Shown one piece after another: positions 18,538 to 26,201 of a stretch of DNA of 64,000 nt (its first letter is position 1; every line of letters starts with the position of its first letter). The DNA is from Rhodococcoides trifolii. GTDB lineage: Bacteria; Actinomycetota; Actinomycetes; Mycobacteriales; Mycobacteriaceae. The notes beneath the pieces are model-generated. The model worked only from the letters and a program-made list of their open reading frames with translations, searched no databases and was not told the DNA's origin. Location of the stretch: positions 496,001-560,000 of the forward strand of contig NZ_BMCU01000003.1 in assembly GCF_014635345.1 (NCBI RefSeq), written 5' to 3'. A program made the translations under genes and the position numbers.

Positions 18538-20454
18538 CTACAGAGCAGCCTTGTCGCGCGACTTGCTGCGCGAGCGCTCGCGGGCGCGCTCGTTCGAGTC
18601 GAGGTGCACCTTGCGGACGCGCACGACCTCGGGAGTGACCTCCACGCACTCGTCTCCGGCACAGAATTCCATCGCCATTTCCAGGTCCAGCTTCTTCGGC
18701 TTGGCGAGGGTCTCCATGACGTCGGCCGACGACTGACGCATGTTGGTCAGCTTCTTCTCGCGCGTGACGTTGATGTCGAGGTCTTCCTGACGCGGGTTGA
18801 TGCCCACGACCATGCCCTCGTAGGTGTCCGCACCCGGCTCGACGAAGAACGTTCCGCGGTCGGCCAGCTGGATCATCGCGAACGGGGTCACGCTGCCATG
18901 ACGGTCGGAGACGAGCGATCCGGTGTGGCGGGCGCGGATCTCGCCGGCCCACGGGGCGTAACCGTGGAAGACGGCGTTGGCGATGCCCGTTCCTCGGGTG
19001 TCGGTGAGAAATTCGGTTCGGAAACCGATCAGTCCGCGCGAGGGAACGATGAACTCCATGCGAACCCAGCCTGCGCCGTGGTTCGCCATCTGGACCATTT
19101 TTCCCTTACGGGCTGCGAGGAGCTGGGTGACGTTGCCGAGATGCTCTTCGGGGGTGTCGATGGTCAGCTCTTCGAACGGCTCGTGCAGCTTGCCGTCGAC
19201 CTGCTTGGTGACTACCTGCGGCTTGCCGACGGTGAGCTCGAAGCCCTCGCGGCGCATCTGCTCGACGAGGATGGCGAGCGCGAGCTCTCCACGACCCTGC
19301 ACCTCCCAGGCGTCCGGCCGTCCGACGTCGAGAACCTTGAGCGAGACGTTGCCGACCAGCTCCTGGTCGAGCCGCGACTTCACCATGCGCGCAGTCAGCT
19401 TGTGGCCGCTGACGCGTCCGACCAGCGGGCTGGTGTTGGTGCCGATGGTGACCGAGATGGCGGGCTGGTCCACGGTGATCCGCGGGAGCGCGACCGGGTT
19501 CTCGAGGTCGGCGAGCGTGTCACCGATCATGATGTCGGAGAAGCCGGCGACGGCGACGATGTCGCCCGCCACACCCTTCTCACCGGGCACGCGCTCGACA
19601 CCGATGGTGGTGAGCAGCTCGGTGATCTTGGCCTTCTGGACGACGGGCTCGCCGTTGACCTCGCGCATCCAGCTGACGGTCTGACCCTTGTTGAGTTCGC
19701 CGTTGTGGATGCGGACCAGAGCGAGGCGGCCGAGGAAGGCCGACGCGTCGAGGTTGGTGACGTGGGCCTGCAGCGGCGCGTCGACGTTTCCCTTGGGGGC
19801 CGGGATGTAGCTGAGGAGGATCTCGAAGAGCTCGTCGAGGTTCTCCGCGTCCGGGGCGTGTCCGTTCTCGGGCTGCTTCATGCTCGCCTTGCCCTCGCGG
19901 CCCGACGCGTACAGGACCGGCAGGTCGAGAGCGAGCTCGGCGGCCTCGGCGGCCTCGTCGTCGAGATCGGACGCGAGGTCCAGCAGAAGGTCGTGGCTCT
20001 CGGAGACGACTTCCTCGATGCGCGCATCGGGACGGTCGGTCTTGTTGACGACCAGAATGACGGGCAGTGAGGCGGCGAGCGCCTTGCGCAGCACGAAACG
20101 GGTCTGCGGCAGCGGACCTTCCGACGCGTCGACGAGCAGGACGACTCCGTCGACCATGGACAGGCCGCGCTCGACCTCACCGCCGAAGTCGGCGTGGCCG
20201 GGGGTGTCGATCACGTTGATGACGGTGGTGCTGCCGTCGGCGTTGCGCTTGTGGACGGCCGTGTTCTTGGCCAGGATCGTGATGCCCTTTTCCTTCTCCA
20301 GGTCACCGGAGTCCATCACGCGGTCGATCGCTTCGGCGCGTTCTTCGAAGGCACCGGACTGGCGGAGCATGGCGTCGACGAGCGTCGTCTTGCCGTGGTC
20401 GACGTGGGCGACAATGGCTACGTTGCGGAAGGTCGTGGGGGCTGGCGTGGTCAC
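18538..20454 (-). CDS. typA: Translational GTPase TypA/BipA
   Basis: A 638-residue ribosome-binding GTPase involved in stress and low-temperature ribosome assembly. The G1 motif A-H-V-D-H-G-K-T-T lies at residues 16-24. G3 is [12 protein letters not shown] and G4 is N-K-T-D. EF-G-like domains II, III and V and the BipA-specific C-terminus follow. The length is slightly above the usual 610-630 because of a charged tail. The start is ATG 20454. The lpqW start lies 22 bp downstream, so typA may feed the lpqW-mshB unit, as in M. tuberculosis (Rv1165 and following). Confidence 0.96.
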   Translation of the reverse strand: MTTPAPTTFRNVAIVAHVDHGKTTLVDAMLRQSGAFEERAEAIDRVMDSGDLEKEKGITILAKNTAVHKRNADGSTTVINVIDTPGHADFGGEVERGLSMVDGVVLLVDASEGPLPQTRFVLRKALAASLPVILVVNKTDRPDARIEEVVSESHDLLLDLASDLDDEAAEAAELALDLPVLYASGREGKASMKQPENGHAPDAENLDELFEILLSYIPAPKGNVDAPLQAHVTNLDASAFLGRLALVRIHNGELNKGQTVSWMREVNGEPVVQKAKITELLTTIGVERVPGEKGVAGDIVAVAGFSDIMIGDTLADLENPVALPRITVDQPAISVTIGTNTSPLVGRVSGHKLTARMVKSRLDQELVGNVSLKVLDVGRPDAWEVQGRGELALAILVEQMRREGFELTVGKPQVVTKQVDGKLHEPFEELTIDTPEEHLGNVTQLLAARKGKMVQMANHGAGWVRMEFIVPSRGLIGFRTEFLTDTRGTGIANAVFHGYAPWAGEIRARHTGSLVSDRHGSVTPFAMIQLADRGTFFVEPGADTYEGMVVGINPRQEDLDINVTREKKLTNMRQSSADVMETLAKPKKLDLEMAMEFCAGDECVEVTPEVVRVRKVHLDSNERARERSRSKSRDKAAL

Positions 20455-20640
20455 GCGAAAACTTCTCCGTCGGTTGTATGCGGGGTGAAAGCTAGCGGCT
20501 TACTCTCCCGGAGAGCGCGCTGCGTCGCGAGCAAAAGAGCGACCGCTGTAGTTTAGCGGTAGTTCTGGGGTGACCGATGTCACGCGCGGGAGTGAGGGTT
20601 GCCTTCCCCGAGGCCAGGGAGCCAAGTTACCCTTACCTTT

Positions 20641-20820
20641 GTGTCGAAGAAGACAGCTGCGGCCAAGGTTGCGAGCCTGAAGCCCAAGAAGAAGTGTTGC
20701 CGCAAGGACGTTCGCTGCATGACGTGTCCGGTCGTGGTGATGCGCATGAAGAAGCTCGAAAGCGCCGGCGTGTGCGGCAAGGATCTGAAGAAGGGCCTGA
20801 AGAAGGCTCGCGCAGCCTGA
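20641..20820 (+). CDS. Small basic Cys-motif protein (59 aa)
   Basis: GTG 20641 encodes 59 residues. About one third are Lys/Arg, with a C-C-x5-C-x2-C cluster (K-K-C-C-R-K-D-V-R-C-M-T-C-P) near residue 20 and a basic C-terminus (K-D-L-K-K-G-L-K-K-A-R-A-A). It looks like a conserved actinobacterial mini-protein that may bind a metal and nucleic acid. Its function is unknown. There is no Shine-Dalgarno site. A -10-like TACCCT (20628-20633) ends 7 nt before the GTG, so the mRNA is probably leaderless. It is divergent from typA. Confidence 0.7.
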   Translation: MSKKTAAAKVASLKPKKKCCRKDVRCMTCPVVVMRMKKLESAGVCGKDLKKGLKKARAA

Positions 20821-20821
20821 G

Positions 20822-21217
20822 TCAGAGCAACGCCACGAGATCCGGTATCCACTGCCGGTCCGCGGCGACCAGATCGATGGTGTGCAGCTCCGCAGCGTCC
20901 ACCCAGCGCAAGGCCGAGTGTTCGAGCGGAGCCGGTGTGCCCGAGACGACGTTCACCCGGTAGGCGCGCAGGACGAGTCCGCCGCCGAGGTCGACATCCG
21001 CTCCGACCGGATCGCCCACGACGACGTCGATAGCCAGTTCTTCCCTGAGTTCGCGCACCAACGCGGTCGTGTCCTGTTCACCCGGTTCGACCTTCCCACC
21101 CGGCAGCTCCCACCGACCGGCCAGCTCGGCCGGGTGCGCGCGTTGAGCGAGCAGGAGCCGCGCGTTCACGATCACGGCCCCCGCGACGACTGTTCGTGAT
21201 TCCGACACCGCACCCAT
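20822..21217 (-). CDS. mutT2: Nudix hydrolase, MutT2-like
   Basis: A 131-residue Nudix enzyme that probably cleans oxidised or modified nucleotides (MutT2 in mycobacteria acts on 8-oxo-dGTP and dCTP derivatives). The Nudix box G-G-K-V-E-P-G-E-x7-R-E-L-R-E-E-L lies near residues 38-60. ATG 21217 is chosen because an open frame further upstream overlaps the divergent pterin dehydratase gene. Only 22 bp separate the two divergent starts. The position next to that gene and pimE matches M. tuberculosis Rv1159-Rv1160. Confidence 0.88.
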   Translation of the reverse strand: MGAVSESRTVVAGAVIVNARLLLAQRAHPAELAGRWELPGGKVEPGEQDTTALVRELREELAIDVVVGDPVGADVDLGGGLVLRAYRVNVVSGTPAPLEHSALRWVDAAELHTIDLVAADRQWIPDLVALL

Positions 21218-21239
21218 TCTTCCCGAGGACCATGGAGGC

Positions 21240-21530
21240 ATGGCCGAACTACTGAACGACGCGCAGATCGACGAGGCACTCACCCGGCTCACCGAGTGGA
21301 CGAGGGACGGTGATGCGCTGTCCCGAACCATCACGTCCTCGACGTTTCCCGCCGCGATCGCGTTGGTCGACGCGGTGGCGCACGAGGCGGAGTCCATGGA
21401 TCACCACCCCGACATCGACATTCGGTGGCGATCGGTCACCTACACACTGTCGACGCACTCGTCGGGGGGCATTACGAGCTTGGACGTGGTTCTCGCCGGC
21501 GCGATCGATCGGCTGGCACAGGGCCGGTAG
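21240..21530 (+). CDS. 4a-hydroxytetrahydrobiopterin dehydratase (PCD family)
   Basis: A 96-residue pterin-4a-carbinolamine dehydratase. The active-site segment is V-A-H-E-A-E-S-M-D-H-H-P-D-I-D-I-R-W, where the E-x4-H-H-P core provides the catalytic His pair, followed by the V-T-Y-T-L-S-T-H-S strand. It recycles oxidised pterin cofactors. No pterin-dependent hydroxylase is adjacent. Its last 59 bp overlap the convergent pimE gene, an unusually long antisense overlap for two real genes. Confidence 0.92.
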   Translation: MAELLNDAQIDEALTRLTEWTRDGDALSRTITSSTFPAAIALVDAVAHEAESMDHHPDIDIRWRSVTYTLSTHSSGGITSLDVVLAGAIDRLAQGR

Positions 21531-22716
21531 TTCGCCGGCCGACGTACGCGATCCACCCGAACAACAGCACGCTTCCCACGACGTCGACGGTTCCGAGCCA
21601 GGCGAGCAGCGCGGGCCGCTGCACCTCCCAGATCGACGGCTGGAAGAAGCTCAGAATCCACGGCACACCCACGAGGGTTGTCACGAGCCAGTATCCGGCG
21701 ACGATGCGAGTACCGAGGTAGGTTCCGTACGGCCCGTGCAGGAGCCAAACGAACAGCGGAACCACCCATACCCAGTGGTGCGACCACGAGATGGGTGAGA
21801 GAAGCAGACCGACGAACTGGACGATCAGCATCGTGCCGAGGCGGTCGTCTCGGCGAAGTGCGCGCCAGGCCAGGAACGCGAGGGCGAGGAGCACCACCGC
21901 GCAGATCAACCAGAGCGGGCCGTTGCCGACGTCGCGCCCCATGATTCGGCTCAGCGCGCCGCGCAGCGACTGATTCCACACCGAGGCGACCGGACCGATG
22001 CGGTTGGCGTCGCCGAGAATCTCGGTGAAGTACTGCCGTGCCTGTTCACTCGCAATCAACCAGCTCACCGCGACGGTTGCGAAGAATGCGACCGCCGATA
22101 ACGCGGCAGCCTTCCAACGCCGCTGCGCGAGGAAGTACAACCCCGTGATGGCCGGCGTCAGCTTGATTCCGGCCACGAAGCCGACGATGCCGCCGGACAA
22201 CCACGATCGCGAACTACGGACCGCCACCATGCCGCCGAGCACCAGGAACACGTTGACCTGCCCGTAATCCATCGTCGTACGCATGGACTCGGTCCAGATC
22301 CCCACCGCAGTCCACAGCAGTGCCGCGCGGCGCCACGACGGCAGATCGGCGCGGTCGCCGACCACCAACCGAAGGCTGATCCGAACCACCACGTACAGGG
22401 CGGCGATGGTGGCTACCTGCCAGGCAATTCCGACGACCGTGAACGGCAGGAAGTGCAGCGGGAAGAACACGACGGCCGCGAACGGCGGATAGGTGAACGG
22501 AAGCGGAAAGTCCGGAGTCTGATCGGCGTAGACGAATCGGTAGAGATCTCCCCCGACCAGCGATGCGGACCCGTCCACGTAGACGTGCAGATCGACCCAG
22601 TTCATGCCGTTGGCGGTGAAGAACGTCCAGACGAGGCGGAACAGCAGGGTCACGGCCAGCAGGTAGGGCGCGGCGCGAAGGAGAGGATGGAGACGCTCAC
22701 GCGGTACCGATGTCAC
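21472..22716 (-). CDS. pimE: PimE-type polyprenol-phosphate-mannose alpha-1,2-mannosyltransferase
   Basis: A 414-residue GT-C/GT87 integral membrane protein. It adds the fifth, alpha-1,2-linked mannose during polar PIM synthesis, using polyprenol-phosphate-mannose on the outer membrane face. About nine to ten transmembrane helices are visible. The first loop has N-W-V-D42-L-H-V-Y-V-D-G, where the catalytic Asp of PimE is known to lie. GTG 22716 is chosen, with GAGGAG upstream. Open sequence extends to 22809. It overlaps the convergent pterin dehydratase gene by 59 bp. The AT-rich region upstream may regulate it. Confidence 0.85.
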   Translation of the reverse strand: MTSVPRERLHPLLRAAPYLLAVTLLFRLVWTFFTANGMNWVDLHVYVDGSASLVGGDLYRFVYADQTPDFPLPFTYPPFAAVVFFPLHFLPFTVVGIAWQVATIAALYVVVRISLRLVVGDRADLPSWRRAALLWTAVGIWTESMRTTMDYGQVNVFLVLGGMVAVRSSRSWLSGGIVGFVAGIKLTPAITGLYFLAQRRWKAAALSAVAFFATVAVSWLIASEQARQYFTEILGDANRIGPVASVWNQSLRGALSRIMGRDVGNGPLWLICAVVLLALAFLAWRALRRDDRLGTMLIVQFVGLLLSPISWSHHWVWVVPLFVWLLHGPYGTYLGTRIVAGYWLVTTLVGVPWILSFFQPSIWEVQRPALLAWLGTVDVVGSVLLFGWIAYVGRRTTGPVPADRSRRREPRPSS

Positions 22717-23087
22717 TGTCCGCGCGCTCCTCGTCGAAATGGTCGGGACGTCGAAACGGTCAGGACATGGACGTTCCTCGCCCGGGAGCTTAGCCGCCTG
22801 TGAGCGCACCTCGTGAACACAGCCCGCGTTGGGCGGCTACCACAACCAGATCGATAACATTTGTATCAACAACCTCAATTTTCACTCCTTTAACAGGATA
22901 TGGTTCAAAAGGTCGGAAACGACACGGTCAATCGGGACATCGGGCGGCTGTACAACGGTTGCGCTGTGTACATAGAGTGACCACCCGGAGCCGGGCACCG
23001 TGAGCGCCTTCGCCTTTCGGCGGTTCCGTAGTTGTGCCGGGGGTCAGCGATCTCCGGCTCGATCCACCTATACGAGATGGGGGCACG
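22717..23087. promoter_or_regulatory. 371-bp divergent intergenic region with AT-rich core
   Basis: It separates pimE (leftward) from the secreted-protein gene (rightward). Bases about 22840-22925 are much richer in A+T than the surroundings. On the minus strand they hold AAAGGAG (22891-22885), followed 6 nt later by a short TTG frame. A second frame, GTG 22885 to stop 22790, is 31 codons. Several -10-like boxes occur (for example TATGGT at 22899-22904 on the plus strand). It is a likely bidirectional promoter with a pimE leader. No riboswitch was recognised. Confidence 0.5.
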
Positions 23088-23828
23088 GTGCACCGCAGAC
23101 GTGTAACGCGTTCAGCACTGGTCGGTATCGCCATGGCAGCCGCCTGCGCCCTTGCCGCACCGACGACCGCGTCGGCCGCGCCTGTGCCGCAACCGATCCC
23201 CGAAGGCGAGTCGGCTCTGCCGCTGTCCTTCCTCGCTCCCGCCGTGTACGCCGCCGTCGCCGCGCCCACGGAGGTTGCCGGCACGTCGAACGCGCTTCTG
23301 GCACAGGCTCGTGTTGTGCTCGCCACCGCGCCGCTCTCACCGCAGCTGAAGACGACCCTGTCGTCGGTGATCACGTTCCTCGACGGCAGCGCCGGTGGCG
23401 GACCGGACATCCCCGAGAACGGGCCGGTCATCGCGCAGTTCCTCTACCCCACCCTCGGTCGCGGGTGCATCTCGCCGACTGCCGACAGCGTCGGAACCGC
23501 CCTCGCCGTTCCCGGCCCGGCGCAGCTTCCGCCCCCGGGACCGGGTGCCGCGCAAGCCGGCTTCGTCTTCACAGCGCTGGGCACCGCGCCGCTCGCCGCG
23601 GAACAGACCGCGCCGATGACGGTCTCGTGGATCAACGTCGACACCCTGAAGACCGGCACGGAGACCCTGACCGGTGCCGCGAAGATCAACCCCGACGGCC
23701 CGTCCACCCTGTCCGCGATCGCCGACACCGGTAAGGGACGCGTTCTGGCTGCGATCGCCGGATCCGTCTCGACGCAGGCGGGCCTTCCCTGCACCTTCTT
23801 CCCCACGGTCGGGATGTTCGTCGTCTGA
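23088..23828 (+). CDS. Secreted Ala/Pro-rich protein of unknown function
   Basis: GTG 23088 follows a purine-rich GATGGGGG and gives 246 residues. Residues 1-30 are a Sec signal peptide (basic H-R-R-R-V-T-R, then an Ala-rich core ending T-A-S-A-A-P). The mature protein is Ala/Pro/Thr-rich with two Cys (about 143 and 236) that could form a disulfide. It contains no enzyme motif. Its position beside pimE resembles that of the Ala-Pro-rich Rv1157c in M. tuberculosis, but homology is not certain. It ends about 50 bp before a strong hairpin terminator. Confidence 0.75.
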   Translation: MHRRRVTRSALVGIAMAAACALAAPTTASAAPVPQPIPEGESALPLSFLAPAVYAAVAAPTEVAGTSNALLAQARVVLATAPLSPQLKTTLSSVITFLDGSAGGGPDIPENGPVIAQFLYPTLGRGCISPTADSVGTALAVPGPAQLPPPGPGAAQAGFVFTALGTAPLAAEQTAPMTVSWINVDTLKTGTETLTGAAKINPDGPSTLSAIADTGKGRVLAAIAGSVSTQAGLPCTFFPTVGMFVV

Positions 23829-23881
23829 TCCTGATCCGCGGTTATCACGGCGGGGATCGTTCGCACATCCAGGTATTACAA

Positions 23882-23930
23882 CAATTCGGCCGTGATCACC
23901 GCCCGGGAGGCGGTGATCACGGCCGAATTG
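23882..23930. terminator. Perfect 22-bp hairpin terminator
   Basis: Bases 23882-23903 and 23909-23930 are exact inverted repeats of 22 bp around a CGGGA loop. CTTTTCT follows on the plus strand. The hairpin sits between convergent units: the secreted-protein gene (plus) and the DUF1906/micro-ORF unit (minus). It probably terminates both. Confidence 0.85.
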
Positions 23931-23936
23931 CTTTTC

Positions 23937-24014
23937 TCAGGAACCGAACATGCTCGAGAAGCTCGTGTACAGGCTGTCTAGCACGGTGTAGAAGAGGTCG
24001 ATGATCTCGTTCAC
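23937..24014 (-). CDS. Micro-ORF (25 aa) downstream of the DUF1906 gene
   Basis: GTG 24014 has a near-ideal ribosome site, AGGAG with 5-nt spacing (AGGAGACACC-GTG). The 25 codons encode an acidic amphipathic peptide (M-N-E-I-I-D-L-F-Y-T-V-L-D-S-L-Y-T-S-F-S...F-G-S). It begins 31 nt after the DUF1906 stop on the same strand and ends 6 bp before the bidirectional hairpin, so it fills the rest of the transcript. Features that favour a real gene are the ribosome site, its position and the helical periodicity. It could be a membrane-active or cell-wall peptide. Nothing of this size can be assigned to a family by eye. Confidence 0.55.
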   Translation of the reverse strand: MNEIIDLFYTVLDSLYTSFSSMFGS

Positions 24015-24045
24015 GGTGTCTCCTATGTCGTTGCGGCGGTGGCGA

Positions 24046-24783
24046 TCACGCGAGTGACCATTGCCCGTAGTCCGCTTTCAGAATGTTGTTGACGTCCACG
24101 CCGACACCGTCGATGGTGTCCTTGTCGATCCGCACCTGGTGAAGATGTGCGGCAGGATTCACGTACCCCTTGGGCGTACCCCAGTTGTGTTGCCAGAAGA
24201 ATGCGCCGAGACCGGCGGCATTCGCGAGGTCGATCGTCGGCGAATTCGCGTAGACACCCAGGTTCTCGGCACCGACCACGGACTGCCACCCGATCAGATA
24301 CGGGGCGATCATCGTCGCGAACTCGACGGGGGTCGGGTTGTCGTCGATGGACGCGTAGATCGGCCGGTCGTCGGGTCCCCCTGCCGCCCTGTGCAATTCG
24401 AGACCGCGCGTTGCATGCTTCTTGCCGCCCTCGAGCCCGGCGCGCCAGTCCGCGGTCTTGCCCTTGCCGAACTGGTAGCACGAGACCACCTCGGCGCCCA
24501 CGGCTTTCAGGCCGGCCGCCTCGTCCGCAGTCATGGGTTTGCCGACCATCCACTCCGCGCCCGGACGACGATCCGATACGTACCGCACAGCGCCCACATG
24601 GCCGTCGGCAATGATCGACAGCGCGGTCGGAACGCCACCGGCGAAGTCGACGACCGTCCCGAGGACGGCAGGATCGGCGTGCGCACGTGCACGCGATCCG
24701 AGCGCAGCTAACCCGACCACGGCCGACCCGGTCGCGGCGATCCTGAACAGGTCTCGACGCGAGACATCTGCAATTCCTGGCAC
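24046..24783 (-). CDS. Tat-exported DUF1906 (glycoside-hydrolase-like, Rv2525c-type) protein
   Basis: A 245-residue secreted protein. The twin-arginine signal is S-R-R-D-L-F-R-I-A (residues 8-16), followed by a hydrophobic core ending in A-R-A-H-A. The mature part is a TIM-barrel DUF1906 domain like M. tuberculosis Rv2525c, a Tat substrate linked to cell-wall integrity. Expected features are V-D-F-A-G-G, V-R-Y-V-S-D, C-Y-Q-F-G-K-G and I-Y-A-S-I-D-D-N, with A-F-F-W-Q-H-N-W near the end. GTG 24783 has GAGG 6 nt upstream. GTGs at 24789 and 24795 are alternatives. It is followed by the 25-codon micro-ORF. Confidence 0.88.
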   Translation of the reverse strand: MPGIADVSRRDLFRIAATGSAVVGLAALGSRARAHADPAVLGTVVDFAGGVPTALSIIADGHVGAVRYVSDRRPGAEWMVGKPMTADEAAGLKAVGAEVVSCYQFGKGKTADWRAGLEGGKKHATRGLELHRAAGGPDDRPIYASIDDNPTPVEFATMIAPYLIGWQSVVGAENLGVYANSPTIDLANAAGLGAFFWQHNWGTPKGYVNPAAHLHQVRIDKDTIDGVGVDVNNILKADYGQWSLA

Positions 24784-24964
24784 TGCCACCCTCACTTCGT
24801 TTCGTCGCGCACCCCGGCGTGCCTCACCGTTTCGATGCGAGGTCGCTGCTACGTTCGACTGTTTGCCCACGCATTGCACCACACACCACATGAACCACGC
24901 TAGTCACCAAAAAACCCATAAGTAACTTGCACCGCTGTCATTTGCAGGCGGCCCAGCAGGTCGG

Positions 24965-25579
24965 TTATCCCGGCACGCGCGCGACCACGACGGCCCAGTC
25001 GGCGTCGGCAGTCCACGGATCGAGATTCCAGGTCGAGAACAGCTGAGTGTCGACGAATCCGGCCGCAGACGCGTCCCGCAGATAGTCCGCCGTCGTGTAC
25101 TCCCGGTCCGTGGCAAACCCGCAGACGAGCACACCACTCGGCCGCAGATGAGCATGAAAGCGTTGCAGCACAGCGCTTTCCGTACCCGGACCGAGGAAAA
25201 CCATGACGTTTCCCGCCGCGATCACGGCGTCGAACCTCGCGTCGCCGAGATCCATGGTGGACAGGTCGGCCTCGTGCACTTCCACGTTGTCGTGCCGCCG
25301 CGCCTCCGCCACCAGAATCGGGTCCAGGTCCACCGCCGTGACCCGGTGCCCGCGACGAGCCAGCGACGCACCGACGCGTCCCGTCCCGCATCCGGCGTCG
25401 AGAACCGTCGACTCTCGGGCGAGGACGGCGTCCAGAAACCGGGCTTCCCCGTCGGTGTCGACGTTCTTCTCTTCCAACTCACGGAACCGGGCCACGTAGT
25501 CACGCGATTCGTCGGCCGTGCGTTCGCTCTGCCATCGGGTACGGCCGGTCGGTTGATTCCTGGTCGCCACGATGGTCAC
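24965..25579 (-). CDS. Class I SAM-dependent methyltransferase
   Basis: A 204-residue Rossmann-fold methyltransferase. Motif I is L-D-A-G-C-G-T-G-R-V-G (residues 60-70), the acidic residue of motif II is in V-D-L-D-P, and D-A-V-I-A-A-G-N-V-M forms motif IV. The substrate is unknown and the neighbours give no clue. GTG 25579 is taken as the start. The long open sequence upstream overlaps the divergent membrane-protein gene. The divergent gap is 63 bp. Confidence 0.88.
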   Translation of the reverse strand: MTIVATRNQPTGRTRWQSERTADESRDYVARFRELEEKNVDTDGEARFLDAVLARESTVLDAGCGTGRVGASLARRGHRVTAVDLDPILVAEARRHDNVEVHEADLSTMDLGDARFDAVIAAGNVMVFLGPGTESAVLQRFHAHLRPSGVLVCGFATDREYTTADYLRDASAAGFVDTQLFSTWNLDPWTADADWAVVVARVPG

Positions 25580-25642
25580 AGTATCGCCACCGACCTGCGG
25601 CTTCACCGTGGCCGAGCACCTGTCCCCTCTACACTGTCGATC

Positions 25643-26179
25643 ATGACAGCCGATACGACCTCGCCCGCGCCCAAGACCGGGTCGACCGCAATGCGGAAAG
25701 CCATTGTTGTCCTGGTCGGTCTCGTGGTCCTCGTTATCGCGTACTTCGTACTGGCGGCGTTCCTCCCGCGTTGGTGGAGCCTGCGAGTGGCGGATCTCGC
25801 CACGGGAACCTTCCACAAGGGCATTCTGTGGGGATTGGTGTTCGGCGTCGTCTGCACCCTTCTCCCCCTGCTGTTCTTCTACTCCGCCTGGTCCGGGCGT
25901 AAGCGGCGGGGCGCGAAATTCGTCGCAATCCTGTCGGTCGTACTCGCCGTCGTGACGGCAATTCCCAACCTGCTGACTCTGTCCATCGTCCTGGGCGGAA
26001 GCAACGCGGCGCACGCCGGCGAACGCACGCTCGACACCGAGGCACCCGGGTTCCGCGGCGCCACCGCCACCGGCGCGATCGTCGCCGTCGTGATCTTCGT
26101 CCTCCTGACTTTCGTCCTCGTTCGGGCGGGGCGCCGGCGCGCTACGAAGAGGGCCGCTCGGTCGTCGACCCTTAGCTAA
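25643..26179 (+). CDS. Four-TM membrane protein of unknown function
   Basis: ATG 25643 gives 178 residues with four clear hydrophobic helices (about 20-42, 58-80, 88-110, 140-162) and a basic C-terminal tail (R-A-G-R-R-R-A-T-K-R-A-A-R). A -10-like TACACT (25630-25635) ends 7 nt before the ATG, so the mRNA is probably leaderless. I do not recognise a family. It is divergent from the methyltransferase gene and convergent with the M50 protease gene. Confidence 0.75.
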   Translation: MTADTTSPAPKTGSTAMRKAIVVLVGLVVLVIAYFVLAAFLPRWWSLRVADLATGTFHKGILWGLVFGVVCTLLPLLFFYSAWSGRKRRGAKFVAILSVVLAVVTAIPNLLTLSIVLGGSNAAHAGERTLDTEAPGFRGATATGAIVAVVIFVLLTFVLVRAGRRRATKRAARSSTLS

Positions 26180-26201
26180 AACGTCCCGGTAGCTGGAAGT
26201 T

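Noticed and set aside
20621..20640. A possible IdeR (iron) box before the 59-residue Cys protein
   Set aside because: TTACCCTTACCTTT shares only scattered positions with the 19-bp consensus. The sequence is better explained as a -10 region of a leaderless promoter.
22930..23087. A riboswitch (for example cyclic di-AMP type) ahead of the secreted-protein gene
   Set aside because: Only short GC-rich stems such as CCCGG-AG-CCGGG were found. The conserved motifs expected of known actinobacterial riboswitches are absent.
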